Source: Phycisphaeraceae bacterium
GTDB lineage: Bacteria > Planctomycetota > Phycisphaerae > Phycisphaerales > UBA1924
Reading direction: 5' to 3'
DNA: 64,000 nt
NCBI GenBank assembly: GCA_020639235.1
Contig: JACKHC010000001.1
Span: forward strand, 372,001-436,000
The stretch's first letter is position 1. Each line of letters begins with the position of its first letter. The notes beneath the pieces are model-generated. The model was not told the DNA's origin, did not search any database, and saw nothing but the letters and a program-made list of their open reading frames with translations. Made by a program: the position numbers and the translations under genes. Below are positions 1 to 8,905 of this stretch, one piece after another.

Positions 1-538
1 TGATGCCCCCGTTGCCTATGAGCGTGCATCGGCGCATCGCGCCGTGATCGGAGAGCTGCACGCCCTGGGCGGTGTTGCCGGAGATCGCCAGGTCTTCGAG
101 CACGCCGCCATCACCGACCATGAACACGCCGATGCCCGGCCAGTTGCGAATCTGTCCGTTCCTGATTGTTGGCGCCGAGTTGATCAGCCCGAGGCAAGAG
201 ACTCCCGATGGTGTGCCTGATGCACCGGTGCCGTTGATCTCGAAGCCGTTGAGATCGATCGTCACGCCGTCGCTATCGACGCGGATCGCGGTTCGGCTCC
301 CCAGCGCGTTGATGTTTCCCGTGAGGTAATATGAACCGGGCTGGGAGATCACGAACTGGGTTGTTGAGTTGCCCGGCGTGTTGGCCGCGTTGATCGCGAT
401 TCTCGGCTCCAACTCGTCAAGTGTCTTCATCGTCGGCGCGACTGTTCCCGCAGGCGGGTTGAGATCCCCCGCGAATGACCATCCCACAAATACTGTGGCA
501 AGAACTACGACGCCAAGCAAACCGGTACGGGTCTTCAT
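1..538 (-). CDS. Secreted right-handed beta-helix protein (3' part cut by window edge)
   Basis: The frame is open from an ATG at 538 to the left edge, so the C-terminal part lies outside the window. The start has a good ribosome site (AAGGAA about 7 nt upstream). About 179 residues are visible: a signal peptide ending near FAG, then the GDLNPPAG and PTMKTL motifs, a GSYYLTGN motif and Asn/Gly-rich short repeats such as LTING and RNGQIRNW that are typical of parallel beta-helix (PbH1/NosD-like) coils. It is a clear paralogue of the next two genes on the same strand, so this is a tandem family. Secretion or surface location is inferred from the signal peptide; the ligand or substrate is unknown. 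Confidence 0.8.
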   Translation of the reverse strand, partial: MKTRTGLLGVVVLATVFVGWSFAGDLNPPAGTVAPTMKTLDELEPRIAINAANTPGNSTTQFVISQPGSYYLTGNINALGSRTAIRVDSDGVTIDLNGFEINGTGASGTPSGVSCLGLINSAPTIRNGQIRNWPGIGVFMVGDGGVLEDLAISGNTAQGVQLSDHGAMRRCTLIGNGGI

Positions 539-570
539 CTCTTGTTCCTTTCTTCCATGAAGATTGATAG

Positions 571-1758
571 CTAGAAGTTAAAATTGTCCCACGGCCCGGC
601 GCCGATGGGTGAGGCCTGGATCGTCGCGACATCATTGCCGATCACCGTGCTGAATGGAGTCGGGCTGCCCTTTGTCGAGTTCCGGATGAACAGGTTGCCG
701 GTTGAGGTCGCGAGAAACCCGATGTCATTGTCAGTGCAATGATTCCCGTCGATGCGTCCATCTGATCCGGTCACCGCGACCCCGGCGCCGTCCGCGATCG
801 CGGTGCCGTTGCCATCGCACATGTTGCCGGTGACGAGCGCATCGCTGCTGACCTGGATGCCGTGTTCCGCGTTCGAGGAGGCGGCACAATCGAGAACTTT
901 GCAGTTGGTCGAGGTCCCGATGCCGTTGCGGTCGTTGGAATACGCGGTGCAGCGCTCGACAAGACTCCCCGCGCCGACATTAATTCCGTCGAAAGTGTTG
1001 TCTCGTGCAGAACACTGCGTGACGGTGCTTGAGAATCCTGTCGAAATTCCGGCCGAGGCGTTCCCGGTCGCGGAACACTGGGCGATGACGCCATTGCCCG
1101 AAACGATGATGCCAACGGATGTGTTGTCGGAAGCGGCGCACCCTCGGACGGTGCTGCCCGAGGCGGCGCGGATACCGGACTGGTTGTTGTTAGCGACGCA
1201 GTTCTCGATCGTGGAGTTATCGCCGCAGAAGATGCCCGACAGTGTGTTGTCCAGGGTGGTGCACCCCTGGATCAGCGCATCATTGCCGAGGATGATTCCC
1301 TGATCGCCGCACGACATGGCGCGTACATTGATGACCGCGCACCCGCGGGCACCGAATCCCGATACACCGCTCTCGGCACATCCGAAGATCGTGCCGTTGA
1401 GCACCCGGACATTCTCTGCGGTGGACGCGATCGCGACGCCGTTATTGAAGAACCCGATCTCGGTGTTGCGGATCGTGAAGCCGCGCAGATCGAGGGTCAC
1501 ATTGTCGGCGTTGATCGTGATCGCATTCTGGCCGCTGACCAGCGCGCTGAAGTTGCCCGTGAGGTAATACGAGCCGGACTGGTTAACCACGATTGGCACG
1601 TCCGCCGGGTCGAACGGGATGCGCGGCTCGACCTCCTGGAGCGTCTTCATTGTCGGCATCACCGGTCCGGCGGGCGGATTCAGATCGCCGGCGAATGACG
1701 ACGCCACCAAGGCCGCCGCGATCATCCCGCCACCGATTACACCTGTGCGTGTCCGCAT
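571..1758 (-). CDS. Secreted right-handed beta-helix repeat protein
   Basis: 395 residues starting at an ATG with AAAGGAA 8 nt upstream. Residues 1 to about 23 form a signal peptide ending SSFAG, directly followed by GDLNPPAG and PTMKTL. Residues 60 to 370 are built from about a dozen coils of roughly 20-23 residues with recurring patterns such as GSTVRGCAASDN and GALVTGNMCDGN, as in NosD/PbH1 proteins. The chain ends in GAGPWDNFNF, nearly identical to the end of its neighbour at 1787. No catalytic residues of polysaccharide lyases are recognisable, so an adhesin or structural role is as likely as enzyme activity. The 32 bp gap to the gene at 538 suggests co-transcription. Confidence 0.85.
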   Translation of the reverse strand: MRTRTGVIGGGMIAAALVASSFAGDLNPPAGPVMPTMKTLQEVEPRIPFDPADVPIVVNQSGSYYLTGNFSALVSGQNAITINADNVTLDLRGFTIRNTEIGFFNNGVAIASTAENVRVLNGTIFGCAESGVSGFGARGCAVINVRAMSCGDQGIILGNDALIQGCTTLDNTLSGIFCGDNSTIENCVANNNQSGIRAASGSTVRGCAASDNTSVGIIVSGNGVIAQCSATGNASAGISTGFSSTVTQCSARDNTFDGINVGAGSLVERCTAYSNDRNGIGTSTNCKVLDCAASSNAEHGIQVSSDALVTGNMCDGNGTAIADGAGVAVTGSDGRIDGNHCTDNDIGFLATSTGNLFIRNSTKGSPTPFSTVIGNDVATIQASPIGAGPWDNFNF

Positions 1759-1786
1759 CGTTCATTCCTTTCGCCAAAGTCGTTTC

Positions 1787-2929
1787 TCAGAACTCGAAGT
1801 TGTCCCACGCGCCGGCGCCCACTGGCGAGGTTTGGATCGTGCCGGAGTCGTTGCCCGCGGCGAGGTTGAAGTTCGCTACCGAGTTCCCCGACGCGGAACA
1901 ACGCACAATGAGGTTCCCGTTGGAGATCACGCGAACTCCATAATCGTTGTCGGTCAAAGTGTTGGACTCGATCCGGCAATCGCTCCCCGAACCGTAGATG
2001 CCCGCCCCTTCGGTGCTAAGTACCCCGTTGTTGTCGCAGATATTGCTAATGACCTGGCAGTCATTGAGCACTTCGATGCCGTGCAGGTCGTTTGCGAGCG
2101 CGGTGCAGGCATCGATCCGTCCGGCCCCGGTGGAGGAGATGCCGTTTCTCCCGTTGTTGTACGAAAAGCATCCCGTCGCGCTGCCGCCACCGTTGAGAAA
2201 GACCCCGTCGAGACCGTTGTCGATTGTGCGGCATTCGCGGACATCGCTGAGTGCTCCCGTGTTGATCCCGCTTTGGCCATTGCTATTGGCTGTGCATCGT
2301 CTGACCGTCACGCTCTGCGCTGTCTCGATGCCGTCGAGCGTGTTGTCCGAGGCGATGCATGAGTCGATCACCCCACCCACACCGACGCGGATTCCCTCGA
2401 GGTTGCCGCGCGCCACACAATGTTCAACCATGGTGCCCGCGCTGCCACGGATGCCGAATGCACCGCACGAGTCCACGCGCAGCCGCGTGACGGTGAACGG
2501 GGGCGCGGTATCGCCCGATACGCCGTCGGCGGAACAGCCGCTGATTGTTCCGTTCGTCACGCTGGCGTTGTCGGCGGCTGTGGTGAGTGCGATCCCGCTG
2601 CTGAAGAACGCGATTTCCGAGTTCGTGATGGCGTGCCCCATGAGATCGAGCGTGACATCGTCTGCGGCGATCGTGATCGCGACGGTGCCGCTGACCGTCG
2701 CCTGGATGTTCCCAGTCAGGTAGTACGAACCGGATTGATTGATGATGATCGGGACATCCGCCGGGTCGAGGGGGATACGCGGCTCGACCTCGTCCAGTGT
2801 TTTCATCGTCGGCATCACCGGTCCGGCGGGCGGATTCAGATCACCGGCGATCACCGCGCCGCCAACCAGGCACGCTGCGACACCAACAACACACATCCGC
2901 ATTCTGACCCTGCACGCTCTCTGAGACAT
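1787..2929 (-). CDS. Secreted right-handed beta-helix repeat protein (paralogue)
   Basis: The open frame runs further upstream to 3166, but the ATG at 2929 (MSQRACRV...) has AAAGGAG 10 nt before it and begins a proper signal peptide (VGVAACLVGGAVIAG), and the longer version would overlap mutM; I therefore use 2929, giving 380 residues. After the signal come GDLNPPAG and PTMKTLDEVEPRI, then PbH1-type coils (for example GSGSDCRIESNTLTDND) and a C-terminal GAGAWDNFEF. The protein is the first gene of a three-gene tandem array reading leftwards. Family: parallel beta-helix proteins. Function unknown; export inferred. Confidence 0.85.
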   Translation of the reverse strand: MSQRACRVRMRMCVVGVAACLVGGAVIAGDLNPPAGPVMPTMKTLDEVEPRIPLDPADVPIIINQSGSYYLTGNIQATVSGTVAITIAADDVTLDLMGHAITNSEIAFFSSGIALTTAADNASVTNGTISGCSADGVSGDTAPPFTVTRLRVDSCGAFGIRGSAGTMVEHCVARGNLEGIRVGVGGVIDSCIASDNTLDGIETAQSVTVRRCTANSNGQSGINTGALSDVRECRTIDNGLDGVFLNGGGSATGCFSYNNGRNGISSTGAGRIDACTALANDLHGIEVLNDCQVISNICDNNGVLSTEGAGIYGSGSDCRIESNTLTDNDYGVRVISNGNLIVRCSASGNSVANFNLAAGNDSGTIQTSPVGAGAWDNFEF

Positions 2930-3062
2930 TGCTGCGTACTCCTTTGCTGCCGATGCGCGGCCCCCCATACAGTTCCCGCCCGCCGCAGATAATGGACAGT
3001 GTTCCCCTGAGTCTCTCACCCGCCAAAGGGAATTTCCCCAAAACGAGGGCCGAAGACGCGCG

Positions 3063-3974
3063 ATGCCCGAACTCCCCGAAGTCGAGACGATCCGCCGGAC
3101 CGTTGCGCCCGTGATCGGGAGGCGTGTGTCGCGCGTGCGCCTGCTCCGGCGGGATGTCGTCATCACCCCGGACGATCCCTTCGGCGGCGCGAGCCGGGCG
3201 CGGGGCGGTCGGCCTTCGCGCCAGCGGCGCGTTCGGGATGAGGAACTCCTCGCGGGCGCACGTATCGCGGAACTGCGCCGCCACGGGAAGCAACTGGCTG
3301 TCCTGTCGGACTCCGGGCGGGTCGTTGTGATTCAACTGGGCATGTCCGGGCGGATCGCGCTCCACGACAGCAGGGCGGCGCGCGAGGCCCACACACACAT
3401 CGAATGGTTGCTCGACGACGGCTCCCTGCTCCGCTTCATCGATCCGCGGCGGTTCGGCGGTGTCCGGACACTCGAGCGTGTGGATGAGTTGAATGAACTG
3501 TGGACGGCAACGCTCGGTCCCGATGCGCTCGGCATCCGCGCCGATGCGCTCCATCGCGCGCTCTCGAGAACCTCGCGTCCCATCAAAAACGCGCTGCTCG
3601 ATCAGCGTGTTCTTGCCGGTGTGGGGAACATCTACGCGGACGAGGCGCTGTTCGCGTCGCGGCTGCACCCGGAGCGGTTGGCGAACGATCTGTCCCCCGG
3701 CGAGGTGAAGACCCTGGCGATAGCCATCCGCAAGACGCTCCGCCTGGCGGTCGAGCATCGCGGCTCAACCCTCCGCGACTATCGTGACGCCTCCGGGTCG
3801 CCCGGGGAGTTCGCCTCGCGGCACGCGGTCTACGGGCGGTCTGGGCAGGCCTGTCGATCGTGCGAGTCGGTGCTCTGCTCGGCGAGAGTCGCCCAACGGA
3901 CCACAGTGTGGTGCCCCGGGTGCCAACCGCACTCATCCACAAGGAACACACATCGCGATGCTTCGGATCGGTGA
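3063..3974 (+). CDS. mutM: Formamidopyrimidine-DNA glycosylase (Fpg)
   Basis: 303 residues beginning MPELPEVETIRR, the hallmark N-terminus in which Pro2 is the catalytic nucleophile and Glu3 assists. The catalytic lysine is K76 in RRHGKQL, some 17 residues later than usual because of an Arg/Gly-rich insertion at about residues 40-60. The C-terminus carries the zinc finger CRSC (264-267) and CPGC (284-287) that grips DNA. The enzyme removes oxidised purines such as 8-oxoguanine and nicks the abasic site in base excision repair. It is divergent from the beta-helix array and ends 414 bp before the 3' end of dnaA. Confidence 0.95.
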   Translation: MPELPEVETIRRTVAPVIGRRVSRVRLLRRDVVITPDDPFGGASRARGGRPSRQRRVRDEELLAGARIAELRRHGKQLAVLSDSGRVVVIQLGMSGRIALHDSRAAREAHTHIEWLLDDGSLLRFIDPRRFGGVRTLERVDELNELWTATLGPDALGIRADALHRALSRTSRPIKNALLDQRVLAGVGNIYADEALFASRLHPERLANDLSPGEVKTLAIAIRKTLRLAVEHRGSTLRDYRDASGSPGEFASRHAVYGRSGQACRSCESVLCSARVAQRTTVWCPGCQPHSSTRNTHRDASDR

Positions 3975-4388
3975 GCCCGAACTGGATGCATGACCGCGAG
4001 GCGACCCTGCTCTCTTCTCTACACAGAGAGAATTGAAATTGAACCAGTAGTAGAAAGGGCTGTCGGTTCGTGGAACACCATCCATGGAATCGTCAAAAAT
4101 ACTGAAGCAAAGGGTGTTTACGCCGCAGACCGTCCCGTGGAAAACCCGACAAATCCCCGACGATTGGCTGCTATTGGTGGCAACGCTGGCCCTCGAAAGC
4201 GACGACGGCACCGGAAACCGCAGTTCTGGTAGGCGAGGCCGCCGGACAGACCTCGCCAACCAACAGGTTTTCCACATCGCGGCCGACATCACCCGCTCGC
4301 ACGATGCGCGGGGTCGGCGCATGAAAAGTCCATCAAGACCGTCGAATTGAACGGAGGGTTTTTGGGGCCCACGAACGAGCCGAGACCA
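3975..4388. other. Gene-free gap downstream of dnaA with DnaA-box-like words (candidate oriC)
   Basis: No convincing gene lies in these 414 bases. They hold TTTTCCACA at 4268-4276 and, on the minus strand, TTTTCCACG at 4136-4144; each is one or two changes from the DnaA box TTATCCACA. A further TCATCCACA lies just outside, in the 3' end of mutM (3933-3941). The stretch around 4020-4125 is more A/T-rich than its surroundings. On the other side of dnaA (5778-5979) only weaker matches occur, such as GTGTCCACA at 5903. Origins often flank dnaA, so this is a candidate only; box density is low. Confidence 0.35.
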
Positions 4389-5777
4389 CTACTCGGCGTC
4401 GAGCCCGAATCGCTGCTCGACGGACTCGATGAAGTGGTCGAGCGTCTCGTCCTCGGTGCGCTTCCGGGCGATCGTGCGGACGGCGTGCATGACGGTGGTG
4501 TGGTCCCGGCCGCCAAAGTACCCGCCGATCTCTTCGAGCGAGAATCGCGTGTGCTGACGGAGCAGGTACATCGCGACTTGGCGCGGGAAGGCGATGGACT
4601 TCTGGCGACGCTTGGACTGCAGATCGGGCAGACGGACGTTGAAGTAGTCGGTGACCGAGGCGATGAGCTGGTCGGTGGAGACCTGCGGCTTGAGTTCCTT
4701 GATGGTTTCGCCGAGCGACTCGCGGACGGACTCGAGGGAGAGTCGGCGTCCATCGAGCTGCTGAATCATCTGGAGTCGGGTGATCGCGCCCTCGAGCTCC
4801 CGGACATTCCGCTGCACGTGCTGCGCGATGAATGAGGCGGCATCGTCAGGAATCGTCAGGCCCCGGATGGAGGCCTTTCGTTTGAGGATCTCGATACGCG
4901 TCTCGAAAACCGGCGGGCGCACATCGATGACCAAGCCGCTCTTGAAACGGCTGACGAGGCGCGACTCGAGGTCCGGGATGTCATCCGGCGGCGCATCCGA
5001 GGACAGCACGATCTGGCGCCCCGCCTGGTGAAGATTGTTGAAGGTGTGGAAGAACTCTTCGCGCGTGCTGGCACGCCCGGTGAGGAACTGGATATCGTCG
5101 ATGATGAGCAGGTCGAGATTCAGCACACGATCGCGGAAGTCGGCGAGTTGCCCGGACTGCATCGCGGCCTGAAGGTCGGTCGTGAATCCCTCCGCGGAGG
5201 TGTAGTGGATATTCGCGTCGGGGCGCGTCGCTTTGACTTCGAGCCAGATCGCCTGGAGGAGGTGCGTCTTGCCCAGACCGACACCGCCGTAGATGAAGAG
5301 CGGGTTGTATTCGCACCCCGCGTCTCGCGCGACGGCCTTGGCGGCGGCGTGCGCTAGGCGGTTCTCCTGGCCGACAATGAAGTTATCGAATGTGTGATCT
5401 GGCGAGACCGGCAGCGACTCTCGCCATGACGGGCCGGCGTTTGCGCCGACGGGGGGCACGATGACTTGTTTGCGGGGTTTGCCGTTGGTCTTTGAGTGCC
5501 CGTTGCCTGTCGCGTGCTGCGGCGCGGCATCCATCGGACCGATGAACCGCACCGTCAGCAGCCGCTCGGTGACCGATTGCACCGCCGCCGAAAAGACTTC
5601 CGAGCAATGCTTCTCAAGGTAGTTGCGGTGCACATCCTGCGGGGCGCGCAACCGATACACACCATCGGCGACCCCGATCGGCTCGATATCGTCAAACCAC
5701 TGACGGCAGATCTCGTGCTCATGGGCGCGAAGATGCGACAACACCTTCTCCCAGATCTCGCGATCGGGGTCTGCCAT
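4389..5777 (-). CDS. dnaA: Chromosomal replication initiator protein DnaA
   Basis: 462 residues. Domain I (about 1-85) begins EIWEKVLSHL; a short linker follows; the AAA+ domain (about 125-340) has Walker A GGVGLGKT, Walker B LLIIDDIQF and the FDNFIVGQEN entry motif; domain IV (about 350-462) ends with the DnaA signature GGRDHTTVMHA that contacts DnaA boxes. It binds origin boxes and opens the duplex for helicase loading. Length is normal. The gene stands alone, with neither dnaN, recF nor gyrB beside it, which differs from the classical dnaA-dnaN order. The 202 bp upstream gap probably contains its promoter. Confidence 0.97.
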   Translation of the reverse strand: MADPDREIWEKVLSHLRAHEHEICRQWFDDIEPIGVADGVYRLRAPQDVHRNYLEKHCSEVFSAAVQSVTERLLTVRFIGPMDAAPQHATGNGHSKTNGKPRKQVIVPPVGANAGPSWRESLPVSPDHTFDNFIVGQENRLAHAAAKAVARDAGCEYNPLFIYGGVGLGKTHLLQAIWLEVKATRPDANIHYTSAEGFTTDLQAAMQSGQLADFRDRVLNLDLLIIDDIQFLTGRASTREEFFHTFNNLHQAGRQIVLSSDAPPDDIPDLESRLVSRFKSGLVIDVRPPVFETRIEILKRKASIRGLTIPDDAASFIAQHVQRNVRELEGAITRLQMIQQLDGRRLSLESVRESLGETIKELKPQVSTDQLIASVTDYFNVRLPDLQSKRRQKSIAFPRQVAMYLLRQHTRFSLEEIGGYFGGRDHTTVMHAVRTIARKRTEDETLDHFIESVEQRFGLDAE

Positions 5778-5979
5778 GGTCTTATCCTTTGCCGGCGAGG
5801 CCGGATGAGAGTCAACAAAGAAGAGTCACGGGAAGAGGCTTTCTGGCTCTCCGTGCGCCGCGCGGCCACCATACCCACCGTGGCGTTGCGGCTGTCCCAA
5901 CAGTGTCCACAAACCTAAGGCCCGGTAAACAACCTGTCAACAATAACGCGCCGCGATTCGCGACGAATCGGCGGACATG

Positions 5980-6918
5980 TCACGCCGAAGCGCCCGCGCT
6001 CCGCTGCGCCTCCATACGGGCGGCGTCCTCGGCCTGTCGTTCATACAACGCCTTGTTTCGCCGGTGATCCATCAGAAACTCGACGCGATCGGCGTGTTCG
6101 CGCTTGACAAGTCGCATCAATCGCTTCCGCGCCTCAACAATGTTCGAGCGGCGCGACACATGCACCAGCACGAGTTTCTGGCACTCGAGCACCGGCAGCC
6201 ATTCGGCGATGTGCGAGAGGTGCAAGTGCTTGCCGATCCGTGCGCGGTCTTGGTGGTCATCGTCGACAAACGTGCACTCGCAGATCACGATCTGCGCTTT
6301 GCGCACATCGTCGCGCACCATTACCGGTCCCGGCGGCGTGTCGCCCAGGTACGCGACGAGGGGCACCTTCAGGACTCGTGTGATCTCTGTGCCGCGCTCC
6401 TTGAGTTCGCGCAGTTTCTCCTGCGGGAGTCCGGCGTATTCTTCGAGCAGTTTGCTCCGGCGTTCGTACACGACGTAGCCGCTCGACGGGCTGGCGTGCT
6501 CCGTTTCGAACATGCGCACGAAGATGTTGTTCTTGATCTCGTATTCCTGCTCCGGCGCCATCGGGATCAGGTTGTAGGGCGTCACCTGTTGCTCAAGGTC
6601 GATATACCCCTCCATCATCTTGCGGATCGCCGGGGCCATGCCCTCGTGGCAGATGATGTTGGCCTCGCCCATCCCCTGGAAGTGGCGCTGCGAGCAGAAG
6701 TATGCCAGACCGCCGACATGGTCCATGTGACCGTGCGAGATCGCGACAAACTTGGCGGGCAGCGCCGAGCGCGGGCACTCGCCCATGTCAAAGCACACAT
6801 CCAGCTCGGGCACAAAGATGCTCGTGGCCTCGCCCGCCACGGAGACGCCTTGGACACGGAACGGCGGGATGAACAGGAATCCGAGGCCGCCGTCGCGCGG
6901 CGGGGGCTTGGGAATCAT
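5980..6918 (-). CDS. MBL-fold hydrolase, ribonuclease Z-like
   Basis: 312 residues from an ATG with GGAGG 8 nt upstream. The metallo-beta-lactamase metal motif SHGHMDHVGG (HxHxDH) is near residue 62, and later histidines and acids fit the fold: TEHASPSSGYVV, ECTFVDDDH, and HLHLSHIAEW followed by LVLVHVSRR. The order resembles the RNase Z/ElaC branch, where the enzyme trims tRNA 3' trailers, but the length and the lack of a clear exosite arm leave the substrate open; other RNase Z-like phosphodiesterases are possible. It is a single gene, divergent from gatC. Confidence 0.75.
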   Translation of the reverse strand: MIPKPPPRDGGLGFLFIPPFRVQGVSVAGEATSIFVPELDVCFDMGECPRSALPAKFVAISHGHMDHVGGLAYFCSQRHFQGMGEANIICHEGMAPAIRKMMEGYIDLEQQVTPYNLIPMAPEQEYEIKNNIFVRMFETEHASPSSGYVVYERRSKLLEEYAGLPQEKLRELKERGTEITRVLKVPLVAYLGDTPPGPVMVRDDVRKAQIVICECTFVDDDHQDRARIGKHLHLSHIAEWLPVLECQKLVLVHVSRRSNIVEARKRLMRLVKREHADRVEFLMDHRRNKALYERQAEDAARMEAQRSAGASA

Positions 6919-7079
6919 CGGTAATCCTCCGGCCCCGGGTTGTCGCCCGGCGCGGATGAGAAGTCAGAAGGAGTCACACCAGCGCCCCGACTGTATTCGA
7001 CACAGCTTTCCAGTCAACCCGCCGCGCCGCCTTCTTCCGGAGAACCGGCGCACCGGCCTCGCGGTATCGTGAGCGCGAC

Positions 7080-7421
7080 ATGGGCCACAAACACCCCCCG
7101 ACCAACGACTCACCGGCGCTCCTGCGCGAGCAGACGCATCGCATCGCGCACCTGGCCCGATTGGAACTCACCGACGAGCAGGCGGCGATGTACGCCACGC
7201 AGCTTTCGCGTGTGCTGGCCTATGTGGAGCAGCTCCGCGCCTTGGACCTCGAGGGCGTCAAGCCGATGCTCCATCCGCACGATCGGTATGGGGAGCCGGT
7301 CGCCGATGATCCGCGCGAGGGACTCGACCCGGGCGTTGTGAGGCGCCTCGCTCCGGAGTCTGAGGGGGCCTTTATCAGGGTGCCCAAGGTTCTCGGGGGC
7401 ACAGAGGGCGGCGGGGCATGA
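7080..7421 (+). CDS. gatC: Asp/Glu-tRNA amidotransferase subunit C
   Basis: 113 residues with the GatC pattern: an N-terminal helix THRIAHLARLELTDEQ, then LSRVLAYVEQLRALD, then a downstream conserved stretch PMLHPHDRYGEPVADDP. GatC is the small linker that wraps around GatA and GatB in the complex that turns Glu-tRNA(Gln) or Asp-tRNA(Asn) into the amidated form. The last four bases ATGA overlap the gatA start, indicating translational coupling. gatB is not in this window. Confidence 0.93.
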   Translation: MGHKHPPTNDSPALLREQTHRIAHLARLELTDEQAAMYATQLSRVLAYVEQLRALDLEGVKPMLHPHDRYGEPVADDPREGLDPGVVRRLAPESEGAFIRVPKVLGGTEGGGA

Positions 7422-8905
7422 AGACCGATGGGTCAATGACCATGGCGCAGGCCGCCGGAGCGGTCGCATCGGGCCGGACCGATGCCGAGGGGCTTGTTGC
7501 CGAGGCGCTGGATCGGACTCGTGCGATCGGGTCGTACCTGAACTGCGTGCTCCAGTTACTCGACGAGGATGCGCTGGCGCGCGCCCGAGCGGTCGATCAG
7601 AAGCGGAATGCGGGCGAGCCGATCGGGCCGCTCGGTGGTGTTCCGATCATCCTCAAGGACAACATCGTTCTGGACCGGGGAAGGACGACCTGCGCATCGA
7701 AGATGCTCGAGCGATACGAGTCGCCCTTCTCGGCGACGGTTGCGAAAAAACTCGAAGCCGCGGGCGCGATCGTCATCGCCAAGGCGAATCTCGATGAGTT
7801 CGCGATGGGCTCGTCGGGTGAGAACAGCGCGTTCGGTCCGGCGAGGAACCCATGGGATCCGACGCGTGTGCCGGGCGGGTCATCCTCCGGGTCGGCGGTA
7901 TCCGTGGCGGCTCGCATCGTCCCCGGCGCGCTGGGCTCTGACACGGGCGGGAGCATCCGACAGCCCGCATCGCATTGCGGCGTGGTCGGGCTCAAGCCGA
8001 CATATGGGCGTGTCTCACGCTACGGGCTGGTCGCCTTCGCCTCGAGCCTGGACCAGATAGGCCCGATCACGCGCACCGTCGAGGACGCGGCGATCATGCT
8101 CGACGCGATCTCCGGGCATGATCCGCACGACTCGACGTCGCTCAACCTCTCGCCGACCTCGTGCGCACAGACCGTGAGCCGGCCGATCGAGGGCCTGCGC
8201 GTCGCCGTGCCCGCTGGCGTGATCGACGAGATCGCGCACAACGGCGTGCGCACCGTCTATCAGGACGCGATTAACGCGTGCAGGTCGGCCGGCGCGGAGA
8301 TCGTGGAGGTTGCGTTGCCCGTGTTCAAATCGGGGATCGCGGCGTACTACCTGATTTGTGCCGCGGAAGCATCGAGCAACCTCGCGCGGTTCGACGGCGT
8401 CCGTTACGGGTCGCGCGCTTCGGTCGCCCCGTCGCAAGGGCTCGAAGCGATGTACAAGGAGTCGAGGTCGAGCGGTTTCGGACCCGAGGTGCAGCGGCGG
8501 ATCATGCTCGGCACACATGTGCTCTCGTCGGGGTATTACGACGCGTACTACCTCACCGCCGCACGGGCCCGACGGCTGATCAAGGAAGCGTTCGACGCGG
8601 TATTCCGATCGCACGGGTGCCATGTACTGCTCACGCCGGCGGCACCAGAGCCGGCGTTCCGCATCGGCGAGAAATCGGATGACCCGCTGACGATGTACCT
8701 CGAGGACCTCTTCACGGTGCCGGCCAATCTCGCGGGCGTTCCGGCGATCACCGTGCCCGCGGGCGTGGTGATTGAGGGCGGCGTGGCGTTGCCGGTGGGT
8801 GTGCAGTTCCACGCGGCGGCGCTGCAGGAGGACACGCTCCTCCGGGCGGCGCGGATGTTCGAGCGGGAGGTCGGGTTCGATGCTCAGCCGCCCGCGGGGC
8901 TGTAG
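7418..8905 (+). CDS. gatA: Asp/Glu-tRNA amidotransferase subunit A
   Basis: 495 residues, the usual length. The amidase-signature catalytic triad is visible: Lys in ILKDNI (about residue 79), the cis-Ser in the GGSSSGSAVSVAA region (about 153-157), and the nucleophile Ser in GSDTGGSIRQPA (about 175-180). The C-terminal half contains GTHVLSSGYYDAYY and FTVPANLAGVPAITVP, both typical of GatA. It releases ammonia from glutamine and passes it to GatB. It is in an operon with gatC, and its last 22 bases overlap the convergent membrane protein gene at 8884-9408. Confidence 0.96.
   Translation: MKTDGSMTMAQAAGAVASGRTDAEGLVAEALDRTRAIGSYLNCVLQLLDEDALARARAVDQKRNAGEPIGPLGGVPIILKDNIVLDRGRTTCASKMLERYESPFSATVAKKLEAAGAIVIAKANLDEFAMGSSGENSAFGPARNPWDPTRVPGGSSSGSAVSVAARIVPGALGSDTGGSIRQPASHCGVVGLKPTYGRVSRYGLVAFASSLDQIGPITRTVEDAAIMLDAISGHDPHDSTSLNLSPTSCAQTVSRPIEGLRVAVPAGVIDEIAHNGVRTVYQDAINACRSAGAEIVEVALPVFKSGIAAYYLICAAEASSNLARFDGVRYGSRASVAPSQGLEAMYKESRSSGFGPEVQRRIMLGTHVLSSGYYDAYYLTAARARRLIKEAFDAVFRSHGCHVLLTPAAPEPAFRIGEKSDDPLTMYLEDLFTVPANLAGVPAITVPAGVVIEGGVALPVGVQFHAAALQEDTLLRAARMFEREVGFDAQPPAGL

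Noticed and set aside
2930..3166. N-terminal extension of the third beta-helix gene
   Set aside because: It overlaps mutM, has no signal peptide and no ribosome site, while ATG 2929 has both.
4084..4350. Small plus-strand frame in the gap after mutM
   Set aside because: No ribosome site, odd composition and no recognisable domain; the gap is better explained as non-coding.
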